Origin: Sphingobium sp. SYK-6
Lineage (GTDB): Bacteria > Pseudomonadota > Alphaproteobacteria > Sphingomonadales > Sphingomonadaceae
Reading direction: 5' to 3'
Length of the DNA: 64,000 bases
Assembly (NCBI RefSeq): GCF_000283515.1
Contig: NC_015976.1
Location: 3,318,501 to 3,382,500 of the forward strand
Shown: piece after piece, positions 44,321 through 53,593 of the stretch
Layout of the letters: each line of letters begins with the position of its first letter
Numbering within the stretch: the first letter of the stretch is position 1
Program-made: the position numbers and the translations under genes
The notes under the pieces: model-generated
What the model was told of the DNA's origin: nothing
Seen by the model: the letters and a program-made list of their open reading frames with translations, nothing else
The model's database searches: none

Positions 44321-45814
44321 TCAGGCCGAGGAAACCGCCGTGCAGATCAGCTTCATGTTGAGATATTCGTCCATGCCATAGCGCGACCCCTCGCGACCGA
44401 AGCCGGACTCCTTCACACCCCCGAACGGCGCCACCTCTGTCGAGATGAGGCCCGTGTTGAGGCCCACCATCCCATATTGCAGTGCTTCGCTGACGCGATA
44501 GCTGCGCGAGAGGTCGCGTGTATAGAGATAGGCTGCCAGACCGGCCCGCGTGTCATTGGCCAGCGCGATCGCCTCGGCTTCCGTGTTGAAGCGCACGACG
44601 CCCGCGAGCGGACCGAATGTCTCCTCGACGCACAGGCGCGCCGTGGCGGACACGTCGCTGATGAGCGTCGGCTGGAAGAAATGCCCTGCCCCCTCGATCG
44701 CCTCGCCCCCGGCCAGCAGCTTGCCGCCCTGCCGAAGCGCGTCCGCAACATGGCTGCGCACCTTGTCGATGGCGGCTCCATTGATTAGCGGACCCGTTTC
44801 GATGCCCTCGTCCAGCCCGTTGCCGACGCGGAGCGCCTGAACCCTTTCCTTGAGGGCGGCGACGAACCGGTCGTAAATGCCCGTCTGGACGATGAAACGG
44901 TTTGCGCAGACACAAGTCTGGCCCGCATTGCGAAACTTGGATGCGATCGCACCCTCGACAGCCGCATCGAGATCCGCATCGTCGAACACGACGAACGGCG
45001 CATTGCCACCCAACTCGAGCGACACGCGCTTGACTGTCTCCATGCATCGCGCGGCGAGCATCTTGCCGACCGCCGTCGACCCGGTAAAGCTGAGCTTCGC
45101 GATGGCTGGATGAGAGACAAGCACGTTCCCGATCTCGCGTGGCGATCCGGTCACGATGTTGAGGGCGCCTGCCGGTATCCCGGCTTCCTCGCCGAGCAAT
45201 GCCAACGCAAGCGCCGAGAAAGGCGTCAGTTCCGAGGGCTTGACGACCATCGTGCAACCGGCTGCCAGCGCCGGCCCCGCCTTGCGGGTGATCATGGCGA
45301 GCGGGAAATTCCAGGGCGTGATCGCCGCGACGACGCCGATCGGCTCTCGGGTGACCATCAGGCGCTTGTCGGTGCCATGACCCGGGATCACATCGCCATA
45401 AGTGCGCCGCGCTTCCTCGCCAAACCAGGTGAGGAAGGACGCGGCATAGGCCACCTCGCCCCGCGCCTCTGCAAGCGGCTTGCCCTGCTCATGCGTCATG
45501 ATGCGGGCGAGGTCCTCGCGATGGGCGAGCATCAGGTCCGCCCAGCGCCGCAGAACGGCACCGCGCTCACTCGCCGTCTTCGCGCGCCAGCCGACCAGCG
45601 CGGCCTGCGCGGAAACGACGGCCCATTCCGCGTGGGAAGTGCCCAGATCGGGCACGGTTCCGAGCGCCGCGCCGGTCGCCGGGTCCTCGACAGTCAGCTT
45701 CCGGTCCCCGGATATCCAGATTCCGTCGATATGCGCCTGATGCCGCAACAGATCGGGCCTGTTCAGGCTCATGCTCGTCGCCATGGCATCGGCCTCGAGA
45801 ATCAGGCTGCTCAT
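44321..45814 (-). CDS. gabD: succinate-semialdehyde dehydrogenase
   Basis: The 497-residue aldehyde dehydrogenase has the Glu of LELGGNAPFVVFDDADLD (short form: LELGGNAP), the catalytic Cys in NAGQTCVCANRF, the Asn in TPWNFPLAM and the Lys in VVKPSE. Length and the WFGEEARRTYGDVIPG segment point to GabD, oxidising succinate semialdehyde to succinate with NAD(P). ATG 45814 overlaps the gabT stop by 4 nt. An ATG at 45781 is an alternative start. Confidence 0.92.
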   Translation of the reverse strand: MSSLILEADAMATSMSLNRPDLLRHQAHIDGIWISGDRKLTVEDPATGAALGTVPDLGTSHAEWAVVSAQAALVGWRAKTASERGAVLRRWADLMLAHREDLARIMTHEQGKPLAEARGEVAYAASFLTWFGEEARRTYGDVIPGHGTDKRLMVTREPIGVVAAITPWNFPLAMITRKAGPALAAGCTMVVKPSELTPFSALALALLGEEAGIPAGALNIVTGSPREIGNVLVSHPAIAKLSFTGSTAVGKMLAARCMETVKRVSLELGGNAPFVVFDDADLDAAVEGAIASKFRNAGQTCVCANRFIVQTGIYDRFVAALKERVQALRVGNGLDEGIETGPLINGAAIDKVRSHVADALRQGGKLLAGGEAIEGAGHFFQPTLISDVSATARLCVEETFGPLAGVVRFNTEAEAIALANDTRAGLAAYLYTRDLSRSYRVSEALQYGMVGLNTGLISTEVAPFGGVKESGFGREGSRYGMDEYLNMKLICTAVSSA

Positions 45815-47091
45815 GCGACCGCCGACAATGCCTTTTCAAGGCGGTCGAGCCCCTCGTCGAGGATCGCGTCCGAAGCTGTCAGCGGCACCAAAATGCGCAC
45901 AGTCTCGCCGCGGCTGCCACAATTGAGGACGACGAGGCCTTCGCCAAGCGCCTTGGCGGCGATCACCTTGCCGCCATTGGCGAGCGGCATCATCTCATTC
46001 CTGTCGTCCAGAATGTCGAAGCCGATCATGCCGCCAAGGCCGCGCGGGACGGAGATGCTCACCAGATCGTTCCGGCTGCGCCAGCCATTGATGCGGTCGC
46101 AGATATGCGTGCCCATGGCCGTCGAACGCGCGAGCAGCCCTTCTTCCTCGATGATGTCGAGAACCGCGAGCGCCGCGGCGCAGCCGATCGGCGAGCCGCC
46201 ATAAGTGCCGCCCAGTCCGCCTGGTTCCACCACATCCATCAGTTCCATGCGACCGATGACGCCCGAGAGCGGGAAGCCGCCGGCCAGCGACTTGGCGACC
46301 GTCACCAGATCCGGCTCGACGCCGCTATGCTCGATGGCGAACATGCGGCCCGTGCGAGCAAAGCCCGTCTGCACTTCGTCGACGATGAGCTTGATGCCAT
46401 GTGTATCGCAGATCGCACGCAGCGCCTGCAGCAGCTCGACCGGCGCGACGTTGAAGCCGCCCTCCCCCTGCACCGGCTCGATGATGATTGCCGCGACGCT
46501 GCCGGGGTGGATGTCGGCCGCGAACAGGAAGTCCAGCGCCTTCAGGCTGTTGGCGACGGTCGTGCCGTAGGCCGGGTTGGGGAAAGGCACATGATAGACG
46601 TCCGGCAGCGACGGGCCGAACTGCCACTTGTAGGGATTGACCTTGCCGGTCATCGCGCTGGCGAGGCCGCTGCGGCCGTGGAACGCGCCCGTGAAGGAGA
46701 TGACGCCGGTGCGGCCGGTGGCGGCACGCGCGATCTTCACTGCATTCTCCGTCGCCTCGGCGCCCGTCGTGAAGAGGATGGTCTGGGCCTCGCCGGCGAA
46801 GGGCGCCAGGGCATTCAGCCGTTCAGCGAGAGTGACATAGCTTTCATAACCCATCACCTGGAATGAGGTGTGGGAGAAGCGGGTCAGCTGCTCCGACACG
46901 GCGGCCACCACGCGCGGGTGAAGATGGCCGACATTGAGGACGGCGATGCCGCCCGCAAAATCGACATAGCGATTGCCATCGACATCCCAGATTTCGGCAT
47001 TGGCGGCGTGGTCGGCGAAGACAGGGGTCGCATTGGCAACGCCGCGCGGAACGGCCTTTTTGCGCCGGGCCAGGAGTGCATCGTTCGACAT
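45811..47091 (-). CDS. gabT: 4-aminobutyrate aminotransferase
   Basis: The 426-residue class III PLP aminotransferase has the GAFHGRS, IIEPVQGEGGF and VDEVQTGFARTG motifs and the PLP Lys in VAKSLAGGFPLSGVIG. The N-terminal NATPVFADHA is typical of GabT. It transfers the amino group of GABA to 2-oxoglutarate, giving succinate semialdehyde for GabD. A related diamine substrate cannot be ruled out. It lies upstream of gabD in a coupled pair. Confidence 0.92.
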   Translation of the reverse strand: MSNDALLARRKKAVPRGVANATPVFADHAANAEIWDVDGNRYVDFAGGIAVLNVGHLHPRVVAAVSEQLTRFSHTSFQVMGYESYVTLAERLNALAPFAGEAQTILFTTGAEATENAVKIARAATGRTGVISFTGAFHGRSGLASAMTGKVNPYKWQFGPSLPDVYHVPFPNPAYGTTVANSLKALDFLFAADIHPGSVAAIIIEPVQGEGGFNVAPVELLQALRAICDTHGIKLIVDEVQTGFARTGRMFAIEHSGVEPDLVTVAKSLAGGFPLSGVIGRMELMDVVEPGGLGGTYGGSPIGCAAALAVLDIIEEEGLLARSTAMGTHICDRINGWRSRNDLVSISVPRGLGGMIGFDILDDRNEMMPLANGGKVIAAKALGEGLVVLNCGSRGETVRILVPLTASDAILDEGLDRLEKALSAVA

Positions 47092-47137
47092 GAAAACCTA
47101 GATCTTTCTTATAGGAAACAGGTCACCGCCCCAGGGA

Positions 47138-47173
47138 GGGATGACCGGGCGGAAGGACGTGCCCGGTCATCCC
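47138..47173 (-). terminator. strong hairpin after TonB receptor gene
   Basis: Perfect 13-bp arms (gggatgaccgggc / gcccggtcatccc) flank a 10-nt loop between the receptor stop at 47187 and gabT. No T run follows on the minus strand, so read-through or Rho dependence is possible. Confidence 0.6.
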
Positions 47174-47186
47174 TGCGGGGAAGGCG

Positions 47187-49763
47187 TCAGAAGGAGATTG
47201 CCGCCGTCAGACCCACGCTGCGCGGGCGCGTCACCAGCGTGGTGAACACCGGCTGGTTGCGGGTGTGACCCAGATTGATCATCGGCGCGACGTTGAAGAT
47301 GTTGTTCACGTAGAGCGACAGGTCCAGATCGCCGAGTTCGATGCCAGCCCGGCCATTGACGATCGTGTAGGCCTTGTTGACCGGCTGGTTGGGATCATAG
47401 TTGATCGAGCCCGGGTCGGTATTGCCGGTACGACCTTCCTTGCTGCGATAGGTGTAATCGGCGCGGACATAATAGGTCTTGTCGGCGATCGGATAACGGA
47501 AGTCGCCGGAGAGCGTGACCGTCCAGGGCGAACCGGAGGATGGCAGGACCGAACCACCCGTGTAGAGCGTGCGACCGTTGATGATGGTGTCGTCGTCGAA
47601 CGTGGCATCGGTATAGCCGACATTCGCCATCAGGGTCAGTTCGCGCACCGGCTTCAACACCGCCTGCAGATCGAAACCCTGGCTCGTCGCGGAGCCGAGA
47701 TTGGCGGTGAGCGACTGGAGGCACGTCTGCACCGAAACGGTTGACTGGATGTTCGACCATTTGATGTGGAAGACGCTGCCGTTCAGCTGAAGCGCGCCGC
47801 CGAACATGCGCGTCTTGGCGCCGGCTTCATAGGACCAGACCGAGTCCGAACCATAAGTCTGCGGCGAACTCGCCTGACCCTGGGCATTGACATAGCCAAG
47901 CTGCACCAGTTCCGGATTGCAATTGCCCGGCAGGGCGATCTGCGCGCCGCTGGGACGGAAGCCCTTGCTGACCGTCGCATAGACCATGGTGTCTCGCGTC
48001 GCCTGATAGGAGATGCCGAACTTCGGCGTGACGGCGGTATCCGAACCGGATGCCGAGCTGTTCAGATAGCGCGGCGTGAAGGGGCCCGTTCCCGGCTCAT
48101 ACTGGCCGACTGCGACCGCCGTGCAGGGCACGGTTCCGACACCGGTGCCGGGAACGCAGGCAAGGCCACGGGGCGCGTTCAGGTTGTTCGCCGGACCATC
48201 ATAGAAGGCGGTATATTCGATCTTGTTCTTGGAGACGCGCACGCCAGCCGTCACCTTGAGCCCTTCAAGCAGTTCATAGGTCGCATCCGCGAAGCCGGCG
48301 ATCTGCGTGTCGATCGCCTTGAAGTCCGACAGATAGCTGGACGTGCCGTTCAGCTGCGGAACGCCATAGAAGTTGATGAAAGCGCTGTAGCCGGGGCCGA
48401 ACGGCGCGCCGTCATTCCGGATACCGAACAGCGGATTGAGGAAAGGCAGGAAGTTGGTCTGCGAATTCTGGATCGCCTGCTGCTCGTTGCGCGAATAGAA
48501 ACCGCCCGCAACCCAGGTCAGCGGCCCGTCGCTCACCGATTGCAGCCGCACTTCCTGCGTCCAGTTGCGCTGCCGGTTGGACACGGTCGAGATCGCGACG
48601 TCACCCACATTGGGTGTCTGCCGCCCGGCATAGGAAACGGCGTAGATGTTGGTGTAATCGAGCGTCTGGCTCGTATCGCGCTTGAAGTAGGACGTGGTCG
48701 AGACCAGGTCCGCAAAACCCAGATCAGCCTCGATCTTGAGCGCCGGCATGATGAACTTGTCCCGCTGCGGCTCGCCCGAGTCGACGTCCAGCGGCAGGTG
48801 CGTCGCATCGATCGTCGGGTTCCAGCGCGGCGTTGCATAGTCCGCCGTTTCGAAGTTCGACATGGTGGGCCACACGTTCGGCGCAGCGTCCGGGGTGAAG
48901 AAGCTCTGATAATTGATCGACGGCGTGATGGTGATGGTCTCGGACGGCTTGAACGTCAGCGCGAGACGCGCCGCGAACGTGTCCGAGGAGTTCACGTCGG
49001 CCTTGTAGAGGCTGGTGTTGGTGAAACTGAGAGACTGCACGCCGAGCGCGCCGGTGGTATTGCGCACGACCGGCGTGCCGACCATCTTGTCGATGAAGCC
49101 GCCCTCGTGACGGAAATAGGCGCTGGCGCGAATGCCGATCTTGTCGGTGACCAGCGGGCCACCGATCGCGAACGCCGCTTCATAGCTTTCCTTGCCATTG
49201 GTCGTCGTCGAGAGGTCGCCGCGCGCAAGGCCGCTCCACTCGGTCACGCTCGGCTCGGGCTGGATGAAGCGGATCGTGCCGCCTTCCGAACCGGCGCCGA
49301 AGAGAGTGCCCTGCGGACCACGCAGCACCTCGACACGCTCCAGATCGAACAGCGCCGGATACATGATCGACGAGGCGACGCCGAGCGAACGGACCTGAAT
49401 GGGCGTATCGTCGATATAGACGCCAATCGTCGAGGCGCCGGCACCCGAGGAGATGCCGCGGATGGAGACGTTGCTGACGCCAAGGCCACCGCGACGCAGC
49501 GATACGCCCGGCGTCATGCGTGCCAGATCCTCGACATTGCGAAGGCCCTGCTTCACCAGTTCATTCTGCGTGAACGCCTGAACGCTGACCGGAACCTTCG
49601 AGAGCGTCTCGCTCTTGCGGGTCGCGGTGACAACGATCTCGCCGCCGCCATCAGCCTCGTCGGCGGGCGAGTCCTGCGCCTGCACGGGCATCGCGGAGAC
49701 GGCGATCATGAGAGAGAGCGCCATTCTCGCGACGCCAGTGTTCAACAGGTCAAAATGCCGCAT
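47187..49763 (-). CDS. TonB-dependent receptor of amidohydrolase/GABA cluster
   Basis: The 858-residue product has a signal peptide (cut after VQA), a TonB-box-like EIVVTATRKSE, a plug domain (NVEDLARMTPGVSLRRGG, then EVLRGPQGTLFGAGSEGG in part: LRGPQGTLFG) and a barrel ending in SVGLTAAISF. It has the features of the sphingomonad receptor expansion with wide cargo range. Divergent from a LysR gene and just upstream of the gabT operon, it probably imports the cluster's substrate. Confidence 0.92.
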   Translation of the reverse strand: MRHFDLLNTGVARMALSLMIAVSAMPVQAQDSPADEADGGGEIVVTATRKSETLSKVPVSVQAFTQNELVKQGLRNVEDLARMTPGVSLRRGGLGVSNVSIRGISSGAGASTIGVYIDDTPIQVRSLGVASSIMYPALFDLERVEVLRGPQGTLFGAGSEGGTIRFIQPEPSVTEWSGLARGDLSTTTNGKESYEAAFAIGGPLVTDKIGIRASAYFRHEGGFIDKMVGTPVVRNTTGALGVQSLSFTNTSLYKADVNSSDTFAARLALTFKPSETITITPSINYQSFFTPDAAPNVWPTMSNFETADYATPRWNPTIDATHLPLDVDSGEPQRDKFIMPALKIEADLGFADLVSTTSYFKRDTSQTLDYTNIYAVSYAGRQTPNVGDVAISTVSNRQRNWTQEVRLQSVSDGPLTWVAGGFYSRNEQQAIQNSQTNFLPFLNPLFGIRNDGAPFGPGYSAFINFYGVPQLNGTSSYLSDFKAIDTQIAGFADATYELLEGLKVTAGVRVSKNKIEYTAFYDGPANNLNAPRGLACVPGTGVGTVPCTAVAVGQYEPGTGPFTPRYLNSSASGSDTAVTPKFGISYQATRDTMVYATVSKGFRPSGAQIALPGNCNPELVQLGYVNAQGQASSPQTYGSDSVWSYEAGAKTRMFGGALQLNGSVFHIKWSNIQSTVSVQTCLQSLTANLGSATSQGFDLQAVLKPVRELTLMANVGYTDATFDDDTIINGRTLYTGGSVLPSSGSPWTVTLSGDFRYPIADKTYYVRADYTYRSKEGRTGNTDPGSINYDPNQPVNKAYTIVNGRAGIELGDLDLSLYVNNIFNVAPMINLGHTRNQPVFTTLVTRPRSVGLTAAISF

Positions 49764-50046
49764 GCTAACCCCCTTTGGTTTTTCGGCTGGTGAGGGACGG
49801 GGCCTATTTTTCGTCTGGTCTGCCAGGCTCGGCCGTCGATCTTGTGGGCCGATCCTATAACAGGGCCGCTGGGACGAAAGGTGCTTTCATGACGTAAGAT
49901 GGTGACTATTTGACACCACAATCAACCCGGGCGCCTGCTCCAGGGGTTGCAATCTCTCGGAAAATCGTCAGTTTTCTTCATGCCCCGGCATGGCCGTCGC
50001 GTGTACGTGCCGATCAGTCACCATCGCCACCAAGAGGGTCCTTGCG
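49764..50046. other. divergent regulatory region, TonB receptor / LysR
   Basis: The 283-bp gap has a TGGTG-N9-CACCA palindrome at 49900-49918, a plausible LysR binding site between the two divergent starts. No gene is seen in it. The AT-rich part on each side (ggtttttcgg, ctatttttcg) could hold the receptor promoter. Confidence 0.5.
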
Positions 50047-50970
50047 ATGAATGCGTCCCGATCCGTTCCCTCCCTCGCCATGCTGCGGGCGTTTGACGCA
50101 TTCGGGCGCGCGGGCGGTATCCGCAAGGCAGCCCAGATGCTCGAGGTGGATCATGCCGTAGTGAGCCGCCATCTCGCGGCGCTCGAGGCATTCGTCGGCA
50201 CGGCGCTGGTGGACCGTAGCGGCGGCATTCGCGGACTCACCAGCGACGGCGCGGAATATCATCGCCGCATCTCCGCCGCCTTTCAGGAGATTTCGAACGC
50301 CACGCTCATGCTGCGCAAGCGCCACGACCAGCAACTCCTCATCTGGTGCAGCCCCGGCTTTGCCTATCACTGGCTGAGCCCGCGCCTGTCGAGCTTCGCC
50401 GCGCAGGACGAGGAGATCGCCTTCGAACTCCGCCCGATGGATTATGGCCCGGACTTCGCGATCAACGAGGCTGATGGCGATATTCGCTATGTTCGTCACA
50501 CCGCAGCCATGGCCGAACCGCCCGGCTGCCGATGGCTCAAGCTCGCCACGCCGCTTGTCTATCCGGTAGCAAGCCCCACCTTCGCCGAATCGATCGCCGG
50601 CCGCCTGCGCGAGGCGCGCGACCTGCTCGGCATGCGATTGCTCCACGAGGAAAGCGACACGGAATGGCGTCTCTGGTTCGAAAGCCAGGGCCTGACTCTC
50701 CCTCCATCGCCAATTGCCGGCCCCCGCTTCTGGCACGCCCACGTCATGCTCGACGCTGCGAAGAGTGGCCAGGGCATCGCGCTCGCCAATGATTTCCTGG
50801 TGCGAAACGATCTTCTGAGTGGCCAGCTCGTTGCGCTCAAGCCGTCAGATGCCGCGTTCGGCCCCGCATCGATCGGCAGCTATCATTTCACCGCCCGGTC
50901 GGACCGATGGCATAACGACACGCTTGCCCGTTTCCGCAACTGGTTGATCCGGGAAGCCGGGCGGGCTTGA
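50047..50970 (+). CDS. LysR-family regulator (GcvA-like)
   Basis: The 307-residue protein has a winged-helix at residues 8-66 (LAMLRAFDAFGRAGGIRKAA, then VDHAVVSRHLAALE) and an effector domain with WCSPGFAYHWLSPRL at the start. ATG 50047 has GAGGG 8 nt upstream; the frame extends upstream only as a Cys-rich leader. It is divergent from the TonB receptor and probably controls the receptor and GABA cluster in response to its substrate. Confidence 0.92.
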   Translation: MNASRSVPSLAMLRAFDAFGRAGGIRKAAQMLEVDHAVVSRHLAALEAFVGTALVDRSGGIRGLTSDGAEYHRRISAAFQEISNATLMLRKRHDQQLLIWCSPGFAYHWLSPRLSSFAAQDEEIAFELRPMDYGPDFAINEADGDIRYVRHTAAMAEPPGCRWLKLATPLVYPVASPTFAESIAGRLREARDLLGMRLLHEESDTEWRLWFESQGLTLPPSPIAGPRFWHAHVMLDAAKSGQGIALANDFLVRNDLLSGQLVALKPSDAAFGPASIGSYHFTARSDRWHNDTLARFRNWLIREAGRA

Positions 50971-51275
50971 TGACGGAATTGAAATCGGATTTTCATTATA
51001 ACACATTGATTTTCAAACTGAATCTCGCGATGAAATAACAACGGCTTGAGCCACCGCGAGCCGAGCAGACCGGCCTCCCCCCACGAATGAGCGCCCTCCC
51101 GTCGCGCATCTAAGGCAGCGCGCCTTCCCCTTCGGATGCGCAACGACGAGCCCGACCGCACGATGAATTAGAAGCTGGCGCGAAGTCTTCGGACAGGTTG
51201 ACACAACTCGCCCCCCTGATAAATGACATAAATACGGACTTTAAGACTAAATACGTGACCGCGATTGGAGATTGT
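50971..51275. other. AT-rich intergenic before FAH-family gene
   Basis: This stretch is clearly AT-rich against its surroundings. It has a direct repeat GATTTTCA at 50988-50995 and 51008-51015, spaced 20 bp, about two helical turns, so an activator or repressor could bind both on one DNA face. A further AT-rich part runs near 51222-51260. It probably contains the promoter of the downstream gene. Confidence 0.5.
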
Positions 51276-52136
51276 ATGTCGGCGACCCTCGAAGGCAGGA
51301 TTTCGGGCTCTTTCAATGCCGGCGCCGCGGGCATTCGCTGGGCTCGAATAGCGACCGGAAATGACATCTTCTACGCCACGCTTGAAGGAAACGTCGCTCT
51401 GCCTGTCGATGGCACGCCCTTTGGCGAATGGCGCCACGCAGGCGCATCGTTTGATCTGAACAAAGTCAGACTGCTGCCACCCGTCATCCCGACCACCTTC
51501 TATGCCTGCGGCATCAATTATACCGGCCATGCTCATGCCTGCTCGGCCGAATTCGACCGACCGCTGGAGAGCTTCCTGCCCTCTCGACCGCAAATCGGCT
51601 ATCGCGCGCAAAGCGCTATCATCGCGTCGGGAGAAACCATTGTGCTCCCTGCAGACGCACCCGACAATATCCAGTGTGAGGGCGAACTCGCAGTCGTGAT
51701 CGGCAAGCCGGCCCGGAATGTCCGTGCGCGCGACGCGCTGGATTTCGTGCTCGGCTACACGATCGGAAACGATGTGAGCATCCGGGACTGGCAATTTACC
51801 GACCGAACATTCTGGCGCAGTAAGAACAGCGATACGTTCAAGCCTCTGGGGCCCTGGATTGTCACGGGCCTCGACGTCGCCGACATGACGACACGCGTCA
51901 GTGTCAATGGAAAGGTAACCGAGCAGTTCGCGACGGCCAATATGCTTTTCAGTGTCGCCGACTATATCGAAGCGATCACCGAATATATAACGCTTCAGCC
52001 TGGCGATGTGATCATCATGGGAACCGACGGGCACAGCCCCCGCATCGCGCATGGCGACACGATCGAGATTGCCATCGAGGGAATAGGCGCATTGTCCAAC
52101 CCCGTTGTTCGCGCCGAGCCCGTCAATCGTCGATAA
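51276..52136 (+). CDS. fumarylacetoacetate-hydrolase-family enzyme
   Basis: The 286-residue protein has an FAH C-terminal domain: YACGINYTGHA at the domain start, the acidic metal ligands in CEGELAVVIG, GYTIGNDVSIRDWQ, and FKPLGPWIVTG, TDGHSP near the end. Family members hydrolyse or decarboxylate 2-oxo acids after aromatic ring cleavage. ATG 51276 follows GGAG at 6 nt; the frame starts upstream at 51198 with a non-conserved part. It may act in the catabolic route of the cluster to its right. The 3' end overlaps the convergent GST gene by 14 nt. Confidence 0.9.
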   Translation: MSATLEGRISGSFNAGAAGIRWARIATGNDIFYATLEGNVALPVDGTPFGEWRHAGASFDLNKVRLLPPVIPTTFYACGINYTGHAHACSAEFDRPLESFLPSRPQIGYRAQSAIIASGETIVLPADAPDNIQCEGELAVVIGKPARNVRARDALDFVLGYTIGNDVSIRDWQFTDRTFWRSKNSDTFKPLGPWIVTGLDVADMTTRVSVNGKVTEQFATANMLFSVADYIEAITEYITLQPGDVIIMGTDGHSPRIAHGDTIEIAIEGIGALSNPVVRAEPVNRR

Positions 52137-52734
52137 TGGGTGCCGCGAGTGCCGAGGGCCTGGCTTCGAACTCACGCTGCCAGTTCGCAAGGGCGGGATG
52201 GGCCGCTTGCCACTGACGGTCACCGAACCGGAAATCGGCGTAGGCCAGCGCACATCCAATCGCGATATGCCCCAGGTCGAAACGCGCCATCCCGAGCGCC
52301 GCGATCTCCTCCTCCAGCACCGCCAGGGCCCGATCGAGCTTGACAGCGAATGCTGCAACATGGGCATCCGAACGGATCGCCTCCGGCCGCAATTGTTCGC
52401 CGCGCCAGGCGATCATGAGATCGAGCATGCCGTCGCCCAGCGCTTGCCAGCGCAGCGTGTCATAATATCCTTCATCGCGACGCAGGAACGACGAGCCTGG
52501 CGAGAGCCCGACCAGAAACTCGCAGATCACGCGGGAGTCGAAGAGCGCTCGACCATCTTCGAGGACGAGCGTCGGTATCTTGTTGAGCGGATTGTCCGCC
52601 ATGATGGCAGGATTGGGTTGTGTGGTGACGGCGACCGAACGAACACGATCAATCCGGGAATACAGACCAAGCTCGTGCGCGAGGATGACGACCTTTCGCA
52701 CGTAAGGCGAGCGCGGCGACCAGTGCAGGCGCAT
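52123..52734 (-). CDS. glutathione S-transferase family protein
   Basis: The 203-residue protein has an N-terminal thioredoxin-like GST domain (LHWSPRSPYVRKVVILAHE, with SPYVRK near the glutathione-activating site) and NPLNKIPTLVLEDG, and an all-helical C-terminal domain ending in the FEARPSALA pattern. In sphingomonads GSTs open ether or thioether bonds or detoxify electrophiles; which is unknown here. It lies 5 nt after the GntR gene on the same strand and was likely co-transcribed. Confidence 0.92.
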   Translation of the reverse strand: MRLHWSPRSPYVRKVVILAHELGLYSRIDRVRSVAVTTQPNPAIMADNPLNKIPTLVLEDGRALFDSRVICEFLVGLSPGSSFLRRDEGYYDTLRWQALGDGMLDLMIAWRGEQLRPEAIRSDAHVAAFAVKLDRALAVLEEEIAALGMARFDLGHIAIGCALAYADFRFGDRQWQAAHPALANWQREFEARPSALAAPIIDD

Positions 52735-52739
52735 GAGCG

Positions 52740-53483
52740 TCAGCGCAGCTTGACTTCGAACCGAACCACGTCGCCGCGGTAGGTGCTCTCGACCGACAGG
52801 ACCAGCAGACCATTTTCATCGATCGCTTCGCGATGAAGATGCGCGACCGGTGCATTGAGCGGAATCTTGAGCAGGGATGCAGTGAGCGGATCGGCCGCCC
52901 CGATCGTCAGGATCTGGCTCGCCGAACAGAGCTTGACGCCCGGCGTTTCGGCAAGGAGCCGCAGGGCCGTCTTGCTGTGGACATGCTCCTCTTCGATGCT
53001 CGATCGCAGGGTTTCCGCGATATAGATGTCGGCGAACATGAAAGGCGCCCCATGTCGTGAATGAAGACGGCGCAAATGGCGATAGGTGGGCGCTCGGGTT
53101 GCCGTGTCATGGGCGATATGGAGCGCCTCGTCGTCCGCCTGGTCAGACAGCAATTCCATCTCTGCGTCCTGGGTCGGCCGCAACAGGCCTGACCAGTCGG
53201 TCCCGACGGAGCACCACAAGGCTTCCTGCGGCTTTTTGACAACGAAGGTTCCCTTGGCGCGAAACCGCTCGATCAAGCCCTCGTCGGCCAGCAAATCCAT
53301 CGCCTGGCGAATGGTAGCCCGGGCCACACCACATTCGCTTGCCAGGTCGTCGATGATCGGCAGTCGGGTACCTACCGGCCATTGTCCGGACTCGATGCGC
53401 TGCCGGAACAGCGCTGCGAGCTGGATATAACGCGAGACCGAGCTTCGATTGAGATCTTCGGCGATGTTTGCAATCTGGTTCAA
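52740..53483 (-). CDS. GntR/HutC-family regulator with UTRA domain
   Basis: The 247-residue protein has a GntR winged-helix at residues 16-84 (YIQLAALFRQRIESGQW, then ECGVARATIRQAMDLLADEG, shortened as GVARATIRQAMD) and a UTRA effector domain from about residue 95. It starts at TTG 53483, as no in-frame ATG precedes the HTH. Its effector is probably a small carboxylate or sugar-like catabolite. It likely represses the nearby GST, FAH or TonB receptor genes. Confidence 0.9.
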   Translation of the reverse strand: MNQIANIAEDLNRSSVSRYIQLAALFRQRIESGQWPVGTRLPIIDDLASECGVARATIRQAMDLLADEGLIERFRAKGTFVVKKPQEALWCSVGTDWSGLLRPTQDAEMELLSDQADDEALHIAHDTATRAPTYRHLRRLHSRHGAPFMFADIYIAETLRSSIEEEHVHSKTALRLLAETPGVKLCSASQILTIGAADPLTASLLKIPLNAPVAHLHREAIDENGLLVLSVESTYRGDVVRFEVKLR

Positions 53484-53593
53484 TTCAACAGACCTTCACG
53501 GCAGCCCAGGAAGCTTGATTCGATGCAGGCCGGTGAAGTCATGTATTCCCCGGCCTGCAATCTTGTAATGTGGCTGATGCTCAAGCACCAGCG

